Source: Bradyrhizobium sp. CCGUVB4N (GTDB taxonomy: Bacteria; Pseudomonadota; Alphaproteobacteria; Rhizobiales; Xanthobacteraceae). From it: a DNA stretch of 64,000 nt. Below, one piece after another: positions 1 through 7,911 of this stretch. The position numbers were made by a program, and so were the translations under genes. The DNA is taken from NCBI RefSeq assembly GCF_024199945.1, contig NZ_JANADP010000001.1:7068001-7132000 (forward strand), written 5' to 3'. The notes beneath the pieces were generated by a model that saw nothing but the letters and a program-made list of their open reading frames with translations, did no database searches and was not told where the DNA came from. Every line of letters starts with the position of its first letter. Position 1 is the stretch's first letter.

Positions 1-36
1 ACGCGGATGTTCCTCGCCGCGTACAAGGCGAAGTAA
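1..36 (+). CDS. 3' end of an upstream gene (partial)
   Basis: The first 12 codons of the window read in frame 1 as TRMFLAAYKAK followed by TAA. The gene begins outside the window, so its product cannot be named. The frame is supported only by the lack of an earlier stop and by ordinary codon choice. No terminator is obvious in the 54 bases before the next start. Confidence 0.4.
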   Translation, partial: TRMFLAAYKAK

Positions 37-90
37 CGGCGACGGGCCACGCGTTGCGCACGCGGTTGGCGCCGCATTATATTGAGCGCC

Positions 91-435
91 ATGTCCCGTG
101 ATCTTCGCCCGCCGGTCGATATCCTCCACTACGAGATCGTCCAGGAACAGGCCTCCGCGCTTGGACGGATGGGCCGCACGCTCGAGCAGGCGCTCGCGCA
201 ATTGCGCGAATTCGACGCCGCGCATGCGGTTCCGGAGATCCCGGATGCGATGCAGCCGGCGAGGCGCAAGCTGGTGATGGAAGCCGGCCAGGCGCTCTGG
301 ATGTTCGTGGTGCAACGCGAGGCAACCGGCTTGCGCGACAGCCGCCACATCATGCGGACCTACAATGTCCCGGCCGACGTGCAGCGATGCATGGGGCTGG
401 CGCCGGCGACGGACGTCGCGAAACGCAGATCATGA
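91..435 (+). CDS. DUF6665 family protein
   Basis: This 114-residue, soluble, probably helical protein has the N-terminal pattern of DUF6665 (a YEIVQEQA..LGRMGRTLEQAL stretch), a family I know from Bradyrhizobium and relatives with no assigned function. I chose the ATG at 91; an in-frame TTG lies at 82. No signal peptide or membrane segment is seen. The stop codon overlaps the start of the next gene (ATGA at 432-435), so it is probably translationally coupled to the LanC-like protein. A joint role is inference. Confidence 0.75.
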   Translation: MSRDLRPPVDILHYEIVQEQASALGRMGRTLEQALAQLREFDAAHAVPEIPDAMQPARRKLVMEAGQALWMFVVQREATGLRDSRHIMRTYNVPADVQRCMGLAPATDVAKRRS

Positions 436-1625
436 TTGCCCTCGGTCGCCACCGCGCGCTTGTGCACGACGCCTGGAGCGAGCCGGCCGCCCGCACCGCG
501 ATTGCGGACATCGTGGCCGATGCCATCGCCGATTTCGATCCCGAGACGTTTTGGCCCGGTCACCCCGGCGACGATGGGGCCGGAGACGGCAACCCCAGCT
601 TCTATTTCGGTGCGGCAGGCGTCATCTGGGCGCTCGATTATTTGCATCGTGTCGGCGCCAGCCCCATCGCGAAGGACTTTCGCGCGGTCCTGCCAAAACT
701 TCTCGAACGGACAACCGCCAGGTTCGAGAGCAGTTCGCCGGCCGGCTACGCCAAGCACGGCTCGCTGCTGTTTGGCGACATGGGGGCCGCACTCCTCGCC
801 ATGCGCCTCGATCCCACACCAAGCCTCGCCGATCTCGTCTATGCGCGCGCGGAAGCCAATACCGAACTCCCGATCCGTGAGCTGATGTGGGGCATGCCCG
901 GATCCATGCTGGCTGCGGTCCACATGGCCGAGATGACACGGGAGCCGCGATGGCGCGGACTGTTCGAAACGCAAGCGGCCCGGCTGCTGGATGATCTGGA
1001 GGAAACGCCGCAAGGCCGGCTCTGGACCCAGGATCTCTACGGCGCCAAGGACCGCTGGCTCGGGCCCGTGCATGGCTTCGCCGGCAACATCATCCCGTTG
1101 CTGCGTGGATGGGACTGGCTGACACCGGCACAGCAGGCGCAGGTCGCCGAAATCGTGCCGCAGACGCTGGCGGCGAATGCGTGGTCGTCCGAGCTCGGAG
1201 CCAATTGGGGCGCGAGAAGCAAGCGCGAGACGCCACCGACCTTGTGCCAGCACTGCCACGGCGCCCCCGGCATGGCGACGACATTGGCCGACGCGCCGCT
1301 CGCGACGCCTGAGTTTGACGCGCTTCTGCACGATGCCGGCCGATTCACCTGGGCCGCCGGACCGCTGACCAAGGGTTCGAACCTATGCCACGGCACCGGC
1401 GGGAACGGCTACGCGTTCCTCAAACTTTATCGCCGCACGAACGATCCGGTCTGGCTCGACCGCGCACGCCAGTTCGCCATGACGGCCATTGTCCAGTATC
1501 GCGGCGCCAAGATCGTCGTCGGCCGCGGACGCTATTCGCTCTGGACCGGCGACGTCGGCCTGGCGATCTATCTCTGGGACTGCATCACCGCTGAGCCGCG
1601 CTTCCCGACCATCGACGTGTTCTGA
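432..1625 (+). CDS. LanC-like (lanthionine synthetase C-like) protein
   Basis: This 397-residue protein shows the zinc-site motifs of the LanC/LANCL alpha-toroid family: His in GPVHGFAGN (about residue 214), Cys in QHCHGAPG (about 275) and Cys-His in NLCHGTGGN (about 319-320). The order and spacing resemble NisC, whose zinc ligands are two Cys with one active-site His. True LanC enzymes catalyse Michael-type addition of Cys to dehydroamino acids; LANCL-type proteins also act on dehydrated phosphosites. No LanB/LanM dehydratase or lantipeptide precursor is visible nearby, so lantibiotic synthesis is not supported. I chose the ATG at 432, overlapping the DUF6665 stop, over an in-frame ATG at 387. 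Confidence 0.85.
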   Translation: MIALGRHRALVHDAWSEPAARTAIADIVADAIADFDPETFWPGHPGDDGAGDGNPSFYFGAAGVIWALDYLHRVGASPIAKDFRAVLPKLLERTTARFESSSPAGYAKHGSLLFGDMGAALLAMRLDPTPSLADLVYARAEANTELPIRELMWGMPGSMLAAVHMAEMTREPRWRGLFETQAARLLDDLEETPQGRLWTQDLYGAKDRWLGPVHGFAGNIIPLLRGWDWLTPAQQAQVAEIVPQTLAANAWSSELGANWGARSKRETPPTLCQHCHGAPGMATTLADAPLATPEFDALLHDAGRFTWAAGPLTKGSNLCHGTGGNGYAFLKLYRRTNDPVWLDRARQFAMTAIVQYRGAKIVVGRGRYSLWTGDVGLAIYLWDCITAEPRFPTIDVF

Positions 1626-1682
1626 TCTGCGGCGGTGGCGCGCGGTGCCGCGCTACGCCCCGCCCTCTTCAATCTTGCGCGG

Positions 1683-2870
1683 CTAGTCGTCCGAGAACTC
1701 GTCTTCCTCGTTGACCTTGTCGTGCTTGCTCTTGTGCGCACCGAGCGCGCCGGTCACGGAGGGATCGCGATTGCTCGCATACGGCGTGCGCCGCTGTGCG
1801 CGCCCGGCAACCTCTTCGCCGGAGACTGCGGCGGGCTGGCAGATCAGACGGCGGCTGGCGCGGCGCATCAGGTCGACGTGAATGTGATCGTAGTGATAGA
1901 CGTTCGAGCCCGGCGCCAGCACGGTGGTGAAATGCGCGCACGCACCCGACTGGACGTCGCGCAAGAACCCCTGCTCTTCCGGCATCCCGCGCCAGCCGTC
2001 CTTCACGGTGATGCGGCGACCATCGGCGAGCACGAAGGCGGCGACATCGAGCGCGTTGCCGAAGGCGTGCTCGGAGATATGAGCGTGCGGATTGCCGTTC
2101 ATGCCGCGACAGGAATAGGCGGAGATCTGCTTGATCTCGACCACGCGGGCGCCGAACCAGCGCATCGCCGAAGGCTGCACGGTGTCGGCGAACCAGCGGT
2201 CGAGTTCCGACACGATGGGACAGGCCAGCGTCGCGGTCGGCTTCACCGCGACGGGACCGACGGCGGTGACGGGATTGCCCTGCGCGGGACCGAGCCGCGG
2301 CAGCGGCTGTTGCATGGGCGCCTGCGAGTAAGGCGCCGGACCGGGCGGCCGCGCCGGATAGCTCGGCGCATTCATGTAGCGCGCGGCGCCCGCGGCATCG
2401 GTGCCCTCGGGCGGCAGGTCGATCTCATCTTCCTGCGGCGCCACGCCGGGCGCGCTGAGCGACACCGGTCCGGAGGACGCGCCATAGCCGGCAGGCTGGC
2501 GCACCGCGCTCTCGGGATAGTTCGACCGTTGCGGATAGGAATTCGGCTGCGGCTGCGTCACCGGCCAGCGCGGCTGATTGCCGACATTGCCGGGCGGGCG
2601 CAGGTCCTCATCGGCGAAACCGTAGCTGCTGGAGGGATCGCCGATGGCGGCGACCTTCAGCGGAAACTCGGCGCCGCACATGCCGGGTCCGGAGATCGGA
2701 TCGATCCGGACGATGTCGGCACTCTCCTTCACGGCGCCCGATTTCAGGCACGCCGCTTCTGCCTCGGCCCGCCACGGTTCACGTTCGGCCTGAAAAAAGC
2801 CGCGTCCGCAACCCGCAAGCGAAACAAGGACGATGGAGCCGACGAGATACAAACGAACTCCGCGCGTCAT
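1683..2870 (-). CDS. Extensin-like C-terminal domain lipoprotein
   Basis: This is a 395-residue predicted lipoprotein: a hydrophobic N-terminus ends in the lipobox LAGC near residue 21. A long Pro/Gln/Ser-rich linker follows, then an extensin-like C-terminal domain (PF06904, related to M15/VanY-type peptidases), recognised from the SEHAFGNALDV and YHYDHIHVDL stretches whose His and Asp residues match the metal site of that fold. The C-terminus is charged and ends in acidic residues. It probably acts on, or binds, peptidoglycan in the periplasm. It converges on the LanC-like gene and stands alone. Confidence 0.8.
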   Translation of the reverse strand: MTRGVRLYLVGSIVLVSLAGCGRGFFQAEREPWRAEAEAACLKSGAVKESADIVRIDPISGPGMCGAEFPLKVAAIGDPSSSYGFADEDLRPPGNVGNQPRWPVTQPQPNSYPQRSNYPESAVRQPAGYGASSGPVSLSAPGVAPQEDEIDLPPEGTDAAGAARYMNAPSYPARPPGPAPYSQAPMQQPLPRLGPAQGNPVTAVGPVAVKPTATLACPIVSELDRWFADTVQPSAMRWFGARVVEIKQISAYSCRGMNGNPHAHISEHAFGNALDVAAFVLADGRRITVKDGWRGMPEEQGFLRDVQSGACAHFTTVLAPGSNVYHYDHIHVDLMRRASRRLICQPAAVSGEEVAGRAQRRTPYASNRDPSVTGALGAHKSKHDKVNEEDEFSDD

Positions 2871-3046
2871 GCACGCACGTTCGGTGAATTTACTTAAAGA
2901 CTCTTCAACGTGTCGATTTCAGCTTTGCTTTACCATGACGCGTCCGCAGCCGCAGATGAACGACAGAGAGGCTGGCTTTTTTCAACGGTCAGTTTCTGTT
3001 AACCATGATGTCCGCGATCCCAAGCGGGATCTCAGGGAGCAACGTC

Positions 3047-3130
3047 ATGACGTTCGTCGGGAGACTGAGCGTTATCACAGCGTACGTTGCCATGGCCTTT
3101 GTCGTCGCCATCGTGCTCGGCATGATCTAG
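3047..3130 (+). CDS. Candidate 27-residue single-pass membrane peptide
   Basis: A short frame starting at ATG 3047 encodes 27 residues: MTFVGRLS, then a hydrophobic stretch VITAYVAMAFVVAIVLGMI ending at TAG. A good ribosome-binding site (AGGGAG) lies 8-9 bases upstream. The 330-base gap between the flanking genes holds nothing else that I can recognise. Tiny one-helix membrane proteins with a short basic N-terminus are common in rhizobia, but I cannot assign a family or function. Chance cannot be excluded for a frame this short. Confidence 0.45.
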   Translation: MTFVGRLSVITAYVAMAFVVAIVLGMI

Positions 3131-3200
3131 CAGCGTCCGCCGATCTTATCGCAGAGCTCGCCCGGCTGAGACAGATTGTCCGCCGGGTGCTCTGCGCTGC

Positions 3201-3533
3201 TCAGAAATTCGAGCAGTCCGATCCGGTGATGCCGCCGATCTTGAAATCGCGGCACATCATGCCGGGATCGTCAGGATCGGGATAGCGATCGTCCTTCACG
3301 CGCACGGTGTGGCTGAAGCGCCAGCCGCGCCCGCGCATGCAGCGCTTGTACGCGGCCGACATCGCCGTGCCGTTCTGCGGCGCGCCGAGCTGCGCATCGC
3401 AGAATGAGCTGTCGACATTCAGCGCGTCGTCGCCGCGCTTCTGCTTCAGCACATTGGCCCAGATGTCGGTGTCGGCGTGGACCGAGATCGCGCTGCCGAT
3501 CAGCAGCGCAGCGATGATGGCGAGGCGTTTCAT
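3201..3533 (-). CDS. Secreted protein of unknown function
   Basis: This 110-residue protein has a clear signal peptide (MKRLAIIAALLIGSAISVHA, cleavage near residue 20). The mature part has four Cys residues (in SFCDAQ, KRCMRG, MMCRDF and SDCSNF), which probably form two disulfides in the periplasm. I chose ATG 3533, preceded by AAGGAG, over an in-frame TTG six bases upstream. I do not recognise a named domain. It lies next to the DUF2147-type secreted proteins in the same orientation as the first of them, 112 bases apart. Confidence 0.7.
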   Translation of the reverse strand: MKRLAIIAALLIGSAISVHADTDIWANVLKQKRGDDALNVDSSFCDAQLGAPQNGTAMSAAYKRCMRGRGWRFSHTVRVKDDRYPDPDDPGMMCRDFKIGGITGSDCSNF

Positions 3534-3645
3534 GTGCAATCTCCTTGCATGCGTCGTCAGCCATCGGTCGCGCGCAAGCGAGATGCAGGTTCGGTGCAGG
3601 ACGATTACAAATTGGACAGGGGAGCCAGGCTGCCCACGACCATAC

Positions 3646-4536
3646 CTACGACCTTGCGCCCCACTGGCGCGCGGTCGTGATCAGCTTCTCCGGCCGCGGC
3701 TCGACGCGCGTCCAGTCGTTGCCGGAGCACCAGAAATGGCCGAGCGCGCAGGCTTCGACGTAAAGCTTGCCGGAGCTCTTCAGCGTCATCGTCGCATAAT
3801 AGGTGTTGCCGCTGGAGCGGCTGTAGATGCTGCCGGCCCAGACATCGTGCGCTTTCGGTTTCATGTTGACCAGCACGCTCTCGCCCCGGGTCGACGCCTC
3901 GGTCAGCGCGAAGCCGCACAGCGCGGGGCCGCAACGTTCGATGCGGACCGTGCCTTTGGCGCCGTCGCTCTCCCATTCGCCGAACGGCATGTAGGCCGGC
4001 TCGTCGTCGCTGCGCGGTGCGATCGTCGTGGCCGGCTGGAGCGTGGGATCCGGATTGGGGGCCGGTGGTTCCGGCTGCGGCAGGGGAATCGTCTTCGGCG
4101 GATCCAGGCGTGACAGATCAACCCGCGGCGGATTGGGGCTCAGCGTCTCTGGTCTTGGCGTCTCGAGTCTTGGCGCCTCAAGTCTTGGCGCCGGCGGCGG
4201 CGCGAAGGGCTGTGATGTCGTGGCGGCAAGCACGGGGGCGGGCGGCGCGACGACCGTCGCCTGCGCCGGCCTGACTGAGGCAACGGGATAGACCGGCTGT
4301 GGCGCCTGGACCGCGGGTGCAGGCGCAGGCGGCGGGGCGGATGTGGTGGCGACATCGTCCGTCGTTCGCAGCGATCGGCTTGACACCGAAACGCATGACG
4401 TGGATCGGCAGTTGCGCGGTGCCTCGACATGGAACCGATGGCCGCTGATCGTGAAGGAGTAGGAACCGGCCTGCGCCGCAGGCGCGATCACCGTCAGTGC
4501 GATCAACGTGCCAGGCAAAATCGCAAGCCGCTTCAT
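3646..4536 (-). CDS. Secreted DUF2147-like protein with Pro/Ala-rich linker
   Basis: The 296-residue product has a signal peptide (MKRLAILPGTLIALTVIAPAAQA). A short N-terminal module follows (SFTISGHRFHVEAPRNC...SCV), then about 110 residues of Pro/Ala-rich linker and a C-terminal DUF2147-type module (FGEWES...GTVRIERCGPALCGF...VLVNMKP...WAGSIYSR). The same three-part order occurs in the divergent neighbour at 4724, so the two are paralogues. I chose ATG 4536, with GGGAG nine bases upstream, over an in-frame GTG at 4557. The function of DUF2147 is unknown; a periplasmic or surface location is inferred from the signal peptide. Confidence 0.75.
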   Translation of the reverse strand: MKRLAILPGTLIALTVIAPAAQAGSYSFTISGHRFHVEAPRNCRSTSCVSVSSRSLRTTDDVATTSAPPPAPAPAVQAPQPVYPVASVRPAQATVVAPPAPVLAATTSQPFAPPPAPRLEAPRLETPRPETLSPNPPRVDLSRLDPPKTIPLPQPEPPAPNPDPTLQPATTIAPRSDDEPAYMPFGEWESDGAKGTVRIERCGPALCGFALTEASTRGESVLVNMKPKAHDVWAGSIYSRSSGNTYYATMTLKSSGKLYVEACALGHFWCSGNDWTRVEPRPEKLITTARQWGARS

Positions 4537-4723
4537 CGATGTCTCCCACTCTGTCACGGCGACGTTACGCGGATGAAGGGCGTCCGAATGTGCGCTGGCT
4601 CACCCTGGGAGCCATCGTGAGGTTCATCACAGAAGGCCGGAGGGCGCCGGCATAAGGTCGAACCACATCCGGTCCACGACCGACTTCAGTCCATATCGGG
4701 ACCACGCCATTTCGGAGGTTGTC

Positions 4724-5497
4724 ATGAACAAGCTCACCATCGCCGCCACCGCGCTCTTCCTCGCTTCGACCGCCGCCGCGCATGCCGGCAACTCGATCTC
4801 GTTCCAGATCGAAGGCCAGCGCGTCCGCATCGAGACGCCGCGCAACTGCGCCTCGCTCGATTGCGTCACCATCGTGGCGCCGGGCCTGTCGAACAAGCCG
4901 ATCAAGCTGAACAACATCAACCTCAACGGCCTTGGCGGCTCCAAGGACGATGACGACACCACGCCGGCGACGACGACGGCAAAGCCCGCGCCGGCTCCGG
5001 TGCAGCAGCAGCCCGTGGCGCCCGCGCCGGTGCAGGCCACCGCGCCAGCCGCGCCCGCTGTTGCCGCCGCCGCTCCGGCCACGACCGTCGCCGCTGCGCC
5101 GTCTGTCGACACGACCACGCAGCCTGCGCCGGTTGCAGCCCCTGCTCCGGTTGCCGCTGCTCCCGCTTATGCGCCGGCTCCGGCCCCTGCTCCCGTCGCG
5201 CCGGTGCAGGCCGCGAACACGCCGGTCGGCGTGTGGGCGACCGAAGAGAACAAGGGCAATGTCCGCGTCGAACAGTGCGGCGCCAATCTCTGCGGCTATG
5301 CCGAGAAGACCAACGAACGGATCCTGATCAACATGAAGCCCGATGGCGCCAAGTGGAGCGGCCGCATCCACGATCCCGACTCCGGCAAGAACTACGACTC
5401 GACGATCGCGATGAAGGGTCCGAACGCGATGCGCGTGCAGGGCTGCGCCTTCGGCGGCATGTTCTGCGGCGGTCAAACCTGGAAGCGCGTGAGCTGA
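4724..5497 (+). CDS. Secreted DUF2147-like protein, paralogue of the divergent neighbour
   Basis: The 257-residue product has a signal peptide (MNKLTIAATALFLASTAAAHA), an N-terminal module SFQIEGQRVRIETPRNC...DCVTIV, about 115 residues rich in Ala, Pro and Val, and a C-terminal DUF2147-type module (VGVWATEENKGNVRVEQCG...LCGYAEK...ILINMKPDGAKWSGRIHDP). The start is preceded by GGAGG. The two modules align with those of the gene at 3646-4536 on the other strand, with a 187-base divergent region between them. A rho-independent terminator follows about 45 bases after the stop. Confidence 0.8.
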   Translation: MNKLTIAATALFLASTAAAHAGNSISFQIEGQRVRIETPRNCASLDCVTIVAPGLSNKPIKLNNINLNGLGGSKDDDDTTPATTTAKPAPAPVQQQPVAPAPVQATAPAAPAVAAAAPATTVAAAPSVDTTTQPAPVAAPAPVAAAPAYAPAPAPAPVAPVQAANTPVGVWATEENKGNVRVEQCGANLCGYAEKTNERILINMKPDGAKWSGRIHDPDSGKNYDSTIAMKGPNAMRVQGCAFGGMFCGGQTWKRVS

Positions 5498-5543
5498 GGC
5501 CGAAGCATCGCCCGCAGGCAAGCATTCCTGTTCTTATGATGGC

Positions 5544-5574
5544 GCCACGTCCCTGACACCGGGACGTGGCGTTT
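5544..5574 (+). terminator. Rho-independent terminator after the DUF2147-like gene
   Basis: A 10-bp perfect stem GCCACGTCCC / GGGACGTGGC with a 7-base loop is followed by GTTT. It lies 46 bases after the stop at 5497. The T tract is short, as is usual in GC-rich alphaproteobacteria. Confidence 0.65.
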
Positions 5575-5684
5575 GAACGTTCTCCCGTTCCGTGCGACAG
5601 ACGTTCATCCGCCATTCAGCCGGCTCCGGCTGATATCGGCCGATCTCGCCTCGTGTTCTCACCGGGACCTCATTCGTGGCTTTG

Positions 5685-7145
5685 ATGGTGGCTTGGCGCC
5701 GCGTCGTGTTTACTTTGCCGCTGCTGGCGCTGCCGCTGGCCGGCGCGGACAGGGCATGCGCGTCCGACGCCATCGAGCTCGCGCAAGCGCAGCCACAGAC
5801 ACAAGCGCAGCCGCAGGCACAACCGACGCCCGCGCCCTCCCCGACCCCATCGGCCTCGCCGGCGCCTGCCGCCGATGCGCAAGCCACCGCCGTGGAGCCG
5901 ATCGGCAACGTCGCGACGGTGACGGGGATCGCGACCGTGATCCGCGACAAGAACTCCTATCCGCTGAAAGTGCGCGACGACATCTATCTCAACGACGTCG
6001 TGCAGACCTCCTCGAACTCGTCGCTCGGCATCACCTTCAACGACGCCACCACGTTCAACCTCTCCGCCAGCTCCAAGATCACCATCGACAATTACGTCTA
6101 TGAGGACGGCGGCAAGCAGAACTCGGCGATCTTCGACATCGGCAAGGGCACGGTTGCGTTCGTCGCGGCGGCGGTGGCGAAGACCGGCGACATGAAGATA
6201 GCAACGCCGACCGCGACGCTCGGCATTCGCGGCACCACCGGCGTCGTCGACGTGCCCGAGAACGCGACCGCGAACAACGCGAACAACGTCAACATCAAGC
6301 TCTATCCCGACGCCGACGGGCGCGTCGGCCATATCGACGTCAACGACCGCGCCAGCGGCACGCGGCTCGGCGCGCTGACGCAGGCCTCGAGCGGCTTTGC
6401 GATCCGGCCGGGTGCGGCCGGCCCGGGCGGCATGCGCTTTGCCGCGGTGCCGATCACGATCCCGCCGCAGCAGATTGCGCGCGACCGCGGCTTCGTCACC
6501 CAGGTGCATGCGGCGCAGACCACCGGCCGCCAGATCGTCACCGAGCAGCGCGACTTCCGCCGCGCCAATCCGGCCGCGGTCAGCCGCATTCCGCGACCGG
6601 CGCAGCCGCCGCAGCAACAGCAATTGCGTCCCAACACGGCGCCGAACCAGCAGCCGCAGAACGGCCAGCCGGGTCAGAACAACCGTCCGGGTCAGCAGCA
6701 GCCGGGTGCGCCGAACCGCCAGGGTACGCAGCAGCCGCAGCGCCAAGGACAGGGCGGCGCCGCGCAGCCGGGCGCGCCGCGCGCGGGCCAGGGTCAGCAG
6801 CAAGGCACAGGACAGCCGCAGGGCACGGGTCAGCCGCGCACCGGACAAGGCACGCAACCCGGCGGCACGCGGCCGACGCAGCCACAGCGCGGCGGACAAT
6901 CTCCGCAACCGCCTGGTGCGGTCGCGCCTCAGCCGGGCAGCGCCGCGCCGGCGCAACCGAACGGGACCACGCCGCAAACGCCGCGCACCGGGTTGCAGCC
7001 CGGCACACCGCCGGCCGCCCAGCCGCAACAAGGCGCCGCGCCACGCCAGCCCGGCCTGCAGCAGCGCCTGCCGGCCGCGCAGCGCCCAGTCGCCCCGCGC
7101 AGACCCGCGCCGGCTCCGGCACCGAAAGAAAAGAAGAAGCGGTAG
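5685..7145 (+). CDS. FecR-domain protein with long Gln/Pro/Gly-rich C-terminus
   Basis: This protein of about 486 residues has a signal peptide, a short Gln/Ala/Pro-rich spacer and a FecR-type domain (about residues 75-190: GNVATVTG...RDDIYLNDVVQT...GITFNDATTFNLSASS...IATPTATLGIRGTTG). The last 200 residues are low-complexity, dominated by Gln, Pro, Gly and Arg, ending in a basic EKKKR tail. Classical FecR proteins relay siderophore signals to an ECF sigma factor. No sigma factor or TonB receptor is nearby, so this looks like the stand-alone secreted FecR type. An in-frame GTG at 5676 is an alternative start. Confidence 0.75.
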   Translation: MVAWRRVVFTLPLLALPLAGADRACASDAIELAQAQPQTQAQPQAQPTPAPSPTPSASPAPAADAQATAVEPIGNVATVTGIATVIRDKNSYPLKVRDDIYLNDVVQTSSNSSLGITFNDATTFNLSASSKITIDNYVYEDGGKQNSAIFDIGKGTVAFVAAAVAKTGDMKIATPTATLGIRGTTGVVDVPENATANNANNVNIKLYPDADGRVGHIDVNDRASGTRLGALTQASSGFAIRPGAAGPGGMRFAAVPITIPPQQIARDRGFVTQVHAAQTTGRQIVTEQRDFRRANPAAVSRIPRPAQPPQQQQLRPNTAPNQQPQNGQPGQNNRPGQQQPGAPNRQGTQQPQRQGQGGAAQPGAPRAGQGQQQGTGQPQGTGQPRTGQGTQPGGTRPTQPQRGGQSPQPPGAVAPQPGSAAPAQPNGTTPQTPRTGLQPGTPPAAQPQQGAAPRQPGLQQRLPAAQRPVAPRRPAPAPAPKEKKKR

Positions 7146-7168
7146 GGCCTCGCCGCGGAGCAAGCTAT

Positions 7169-7245
7169 CGTAGGGTGGGCAAAGGCGCGTGAGCGCCGTG
7201 CCCGTCTTCGGTATCGTGGGCACGCTCCGCTTTGCCCACCCTACG
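7169..7245. repeat. Extragenic palindrome, GTAGGGTGGGCAAAG family
   Basis: CGTAGGGTGGGCAAAGG at the left is mirrored by CTTTGCCCACCCTACG at the right, with an imperfect middle containing GTGCCCG/CGTGGGCAC. Similar elements occur at 43434 and 47666, and related ones at 39597 and 44282. It sits between convergent genes and could act as a bidirectional terminator. Confidence 0.8.
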
Positions 7246-7275
7246 ATTGTGCGATTCCGGACTCGCGGGTAGCGC

Positions 7276-7845
7276 CTACGCCTCGCCGCGCAGCCAGGCC
7301 TTCACTTTCTGCAACAGGCCATGCCGCAGTTCGTCGACAGAAGCGACTTCAACCGGCGTCAGCGTCTGCAAGGCGGCATCGATGTCGTCGGCCGCCAGCG
7401 TTGGCGTCGGCTCCAGTGCGGGTAGAGGTGCAAGCCCGGCCGCGGCGATCGCGATCGGGCCGACCTGGGTGAGGAAGGCGCGCTCATATTCGCGCGACAG
7501 GCGCGCCAGCGCGTCGTCCAGCGTCACCCAGTCGACGGCCTTGATGTCGTTCATCAGCTTGCGGACGGGACCGCCCTCGGCCTCCATGCGCCAGAAATGC
7601 ACGATCTTGATGGGGCCGCCGGACTGGTAGGCGATGGTGCCGAGAAACTCGTGCACGAGCACGTCGTGGCCGGTCTCCTCCAGCACCTCGCGGTGCGCGG
7701 CCTCCTTCGGCGTCTCGCCGTCGTCGAGCTTGCCCTTGGGCAAGACCCATTCATTGCGCTTGCGCTGACGCACGATGGCAATCAGCGGCGTGTCGCCACG
7801 CCGCAGCACAATACCACCCGCCGCCATCACCGGCGCCCGCGCCAT
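7276..7845 (-). CDS. Nudix hydrolase
   Basis: This 189-residue protein carries a complete Nudix box: G in PKGKLDDG, E in GET, then REVLEETG, which fits GX5EX7REUXEEXGU. Proteins of this family cleave nucleoside diphosphates linked to another group; the glutamates in the box bind the metal. The substrate cannot be read from sequence. I chose ATG 7845; an in-frame TTG at 7866 adds seven residues. It stands alone, downstream of psd on the same strand with a 66-base gap. Confidence 0.9.
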   Translation of the reverse strand: MARAPVMAAGGIVLRRGDTPLIAIVRQRKRNEWVLPKGKLDDGETPKEAAHREVLEETGHDVLVHEFLGTIAYQSGGPIKIVHFWRMEAEGGPVRKLMNDIKAVDWVTLDDALARLSREYERAFLTQVGPIAIAAAGLAPLPALEPTPTLAADDIDAALQTLTPVEVASVDELRHGLLQKVKAWLRGEA

Positions 7846-7911
7846 CACAAAACCCGTATCGTCCAATCGCCCCCGCCGACGGTATAGGCGGCGGGGACGG
7901 CGGTTTGAAGG

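Noticed and set aside
432..1625. Lantibiotic gene cluster
   Set aside because: The LanC-like protein has no dehydratase, precursor, protease or exporter nearby.
5685..7145. Iron-siderophore signalling (Fec) locus
   Set aside because: Only the FecR domain is present; no sigma factor or receptor is nearby.
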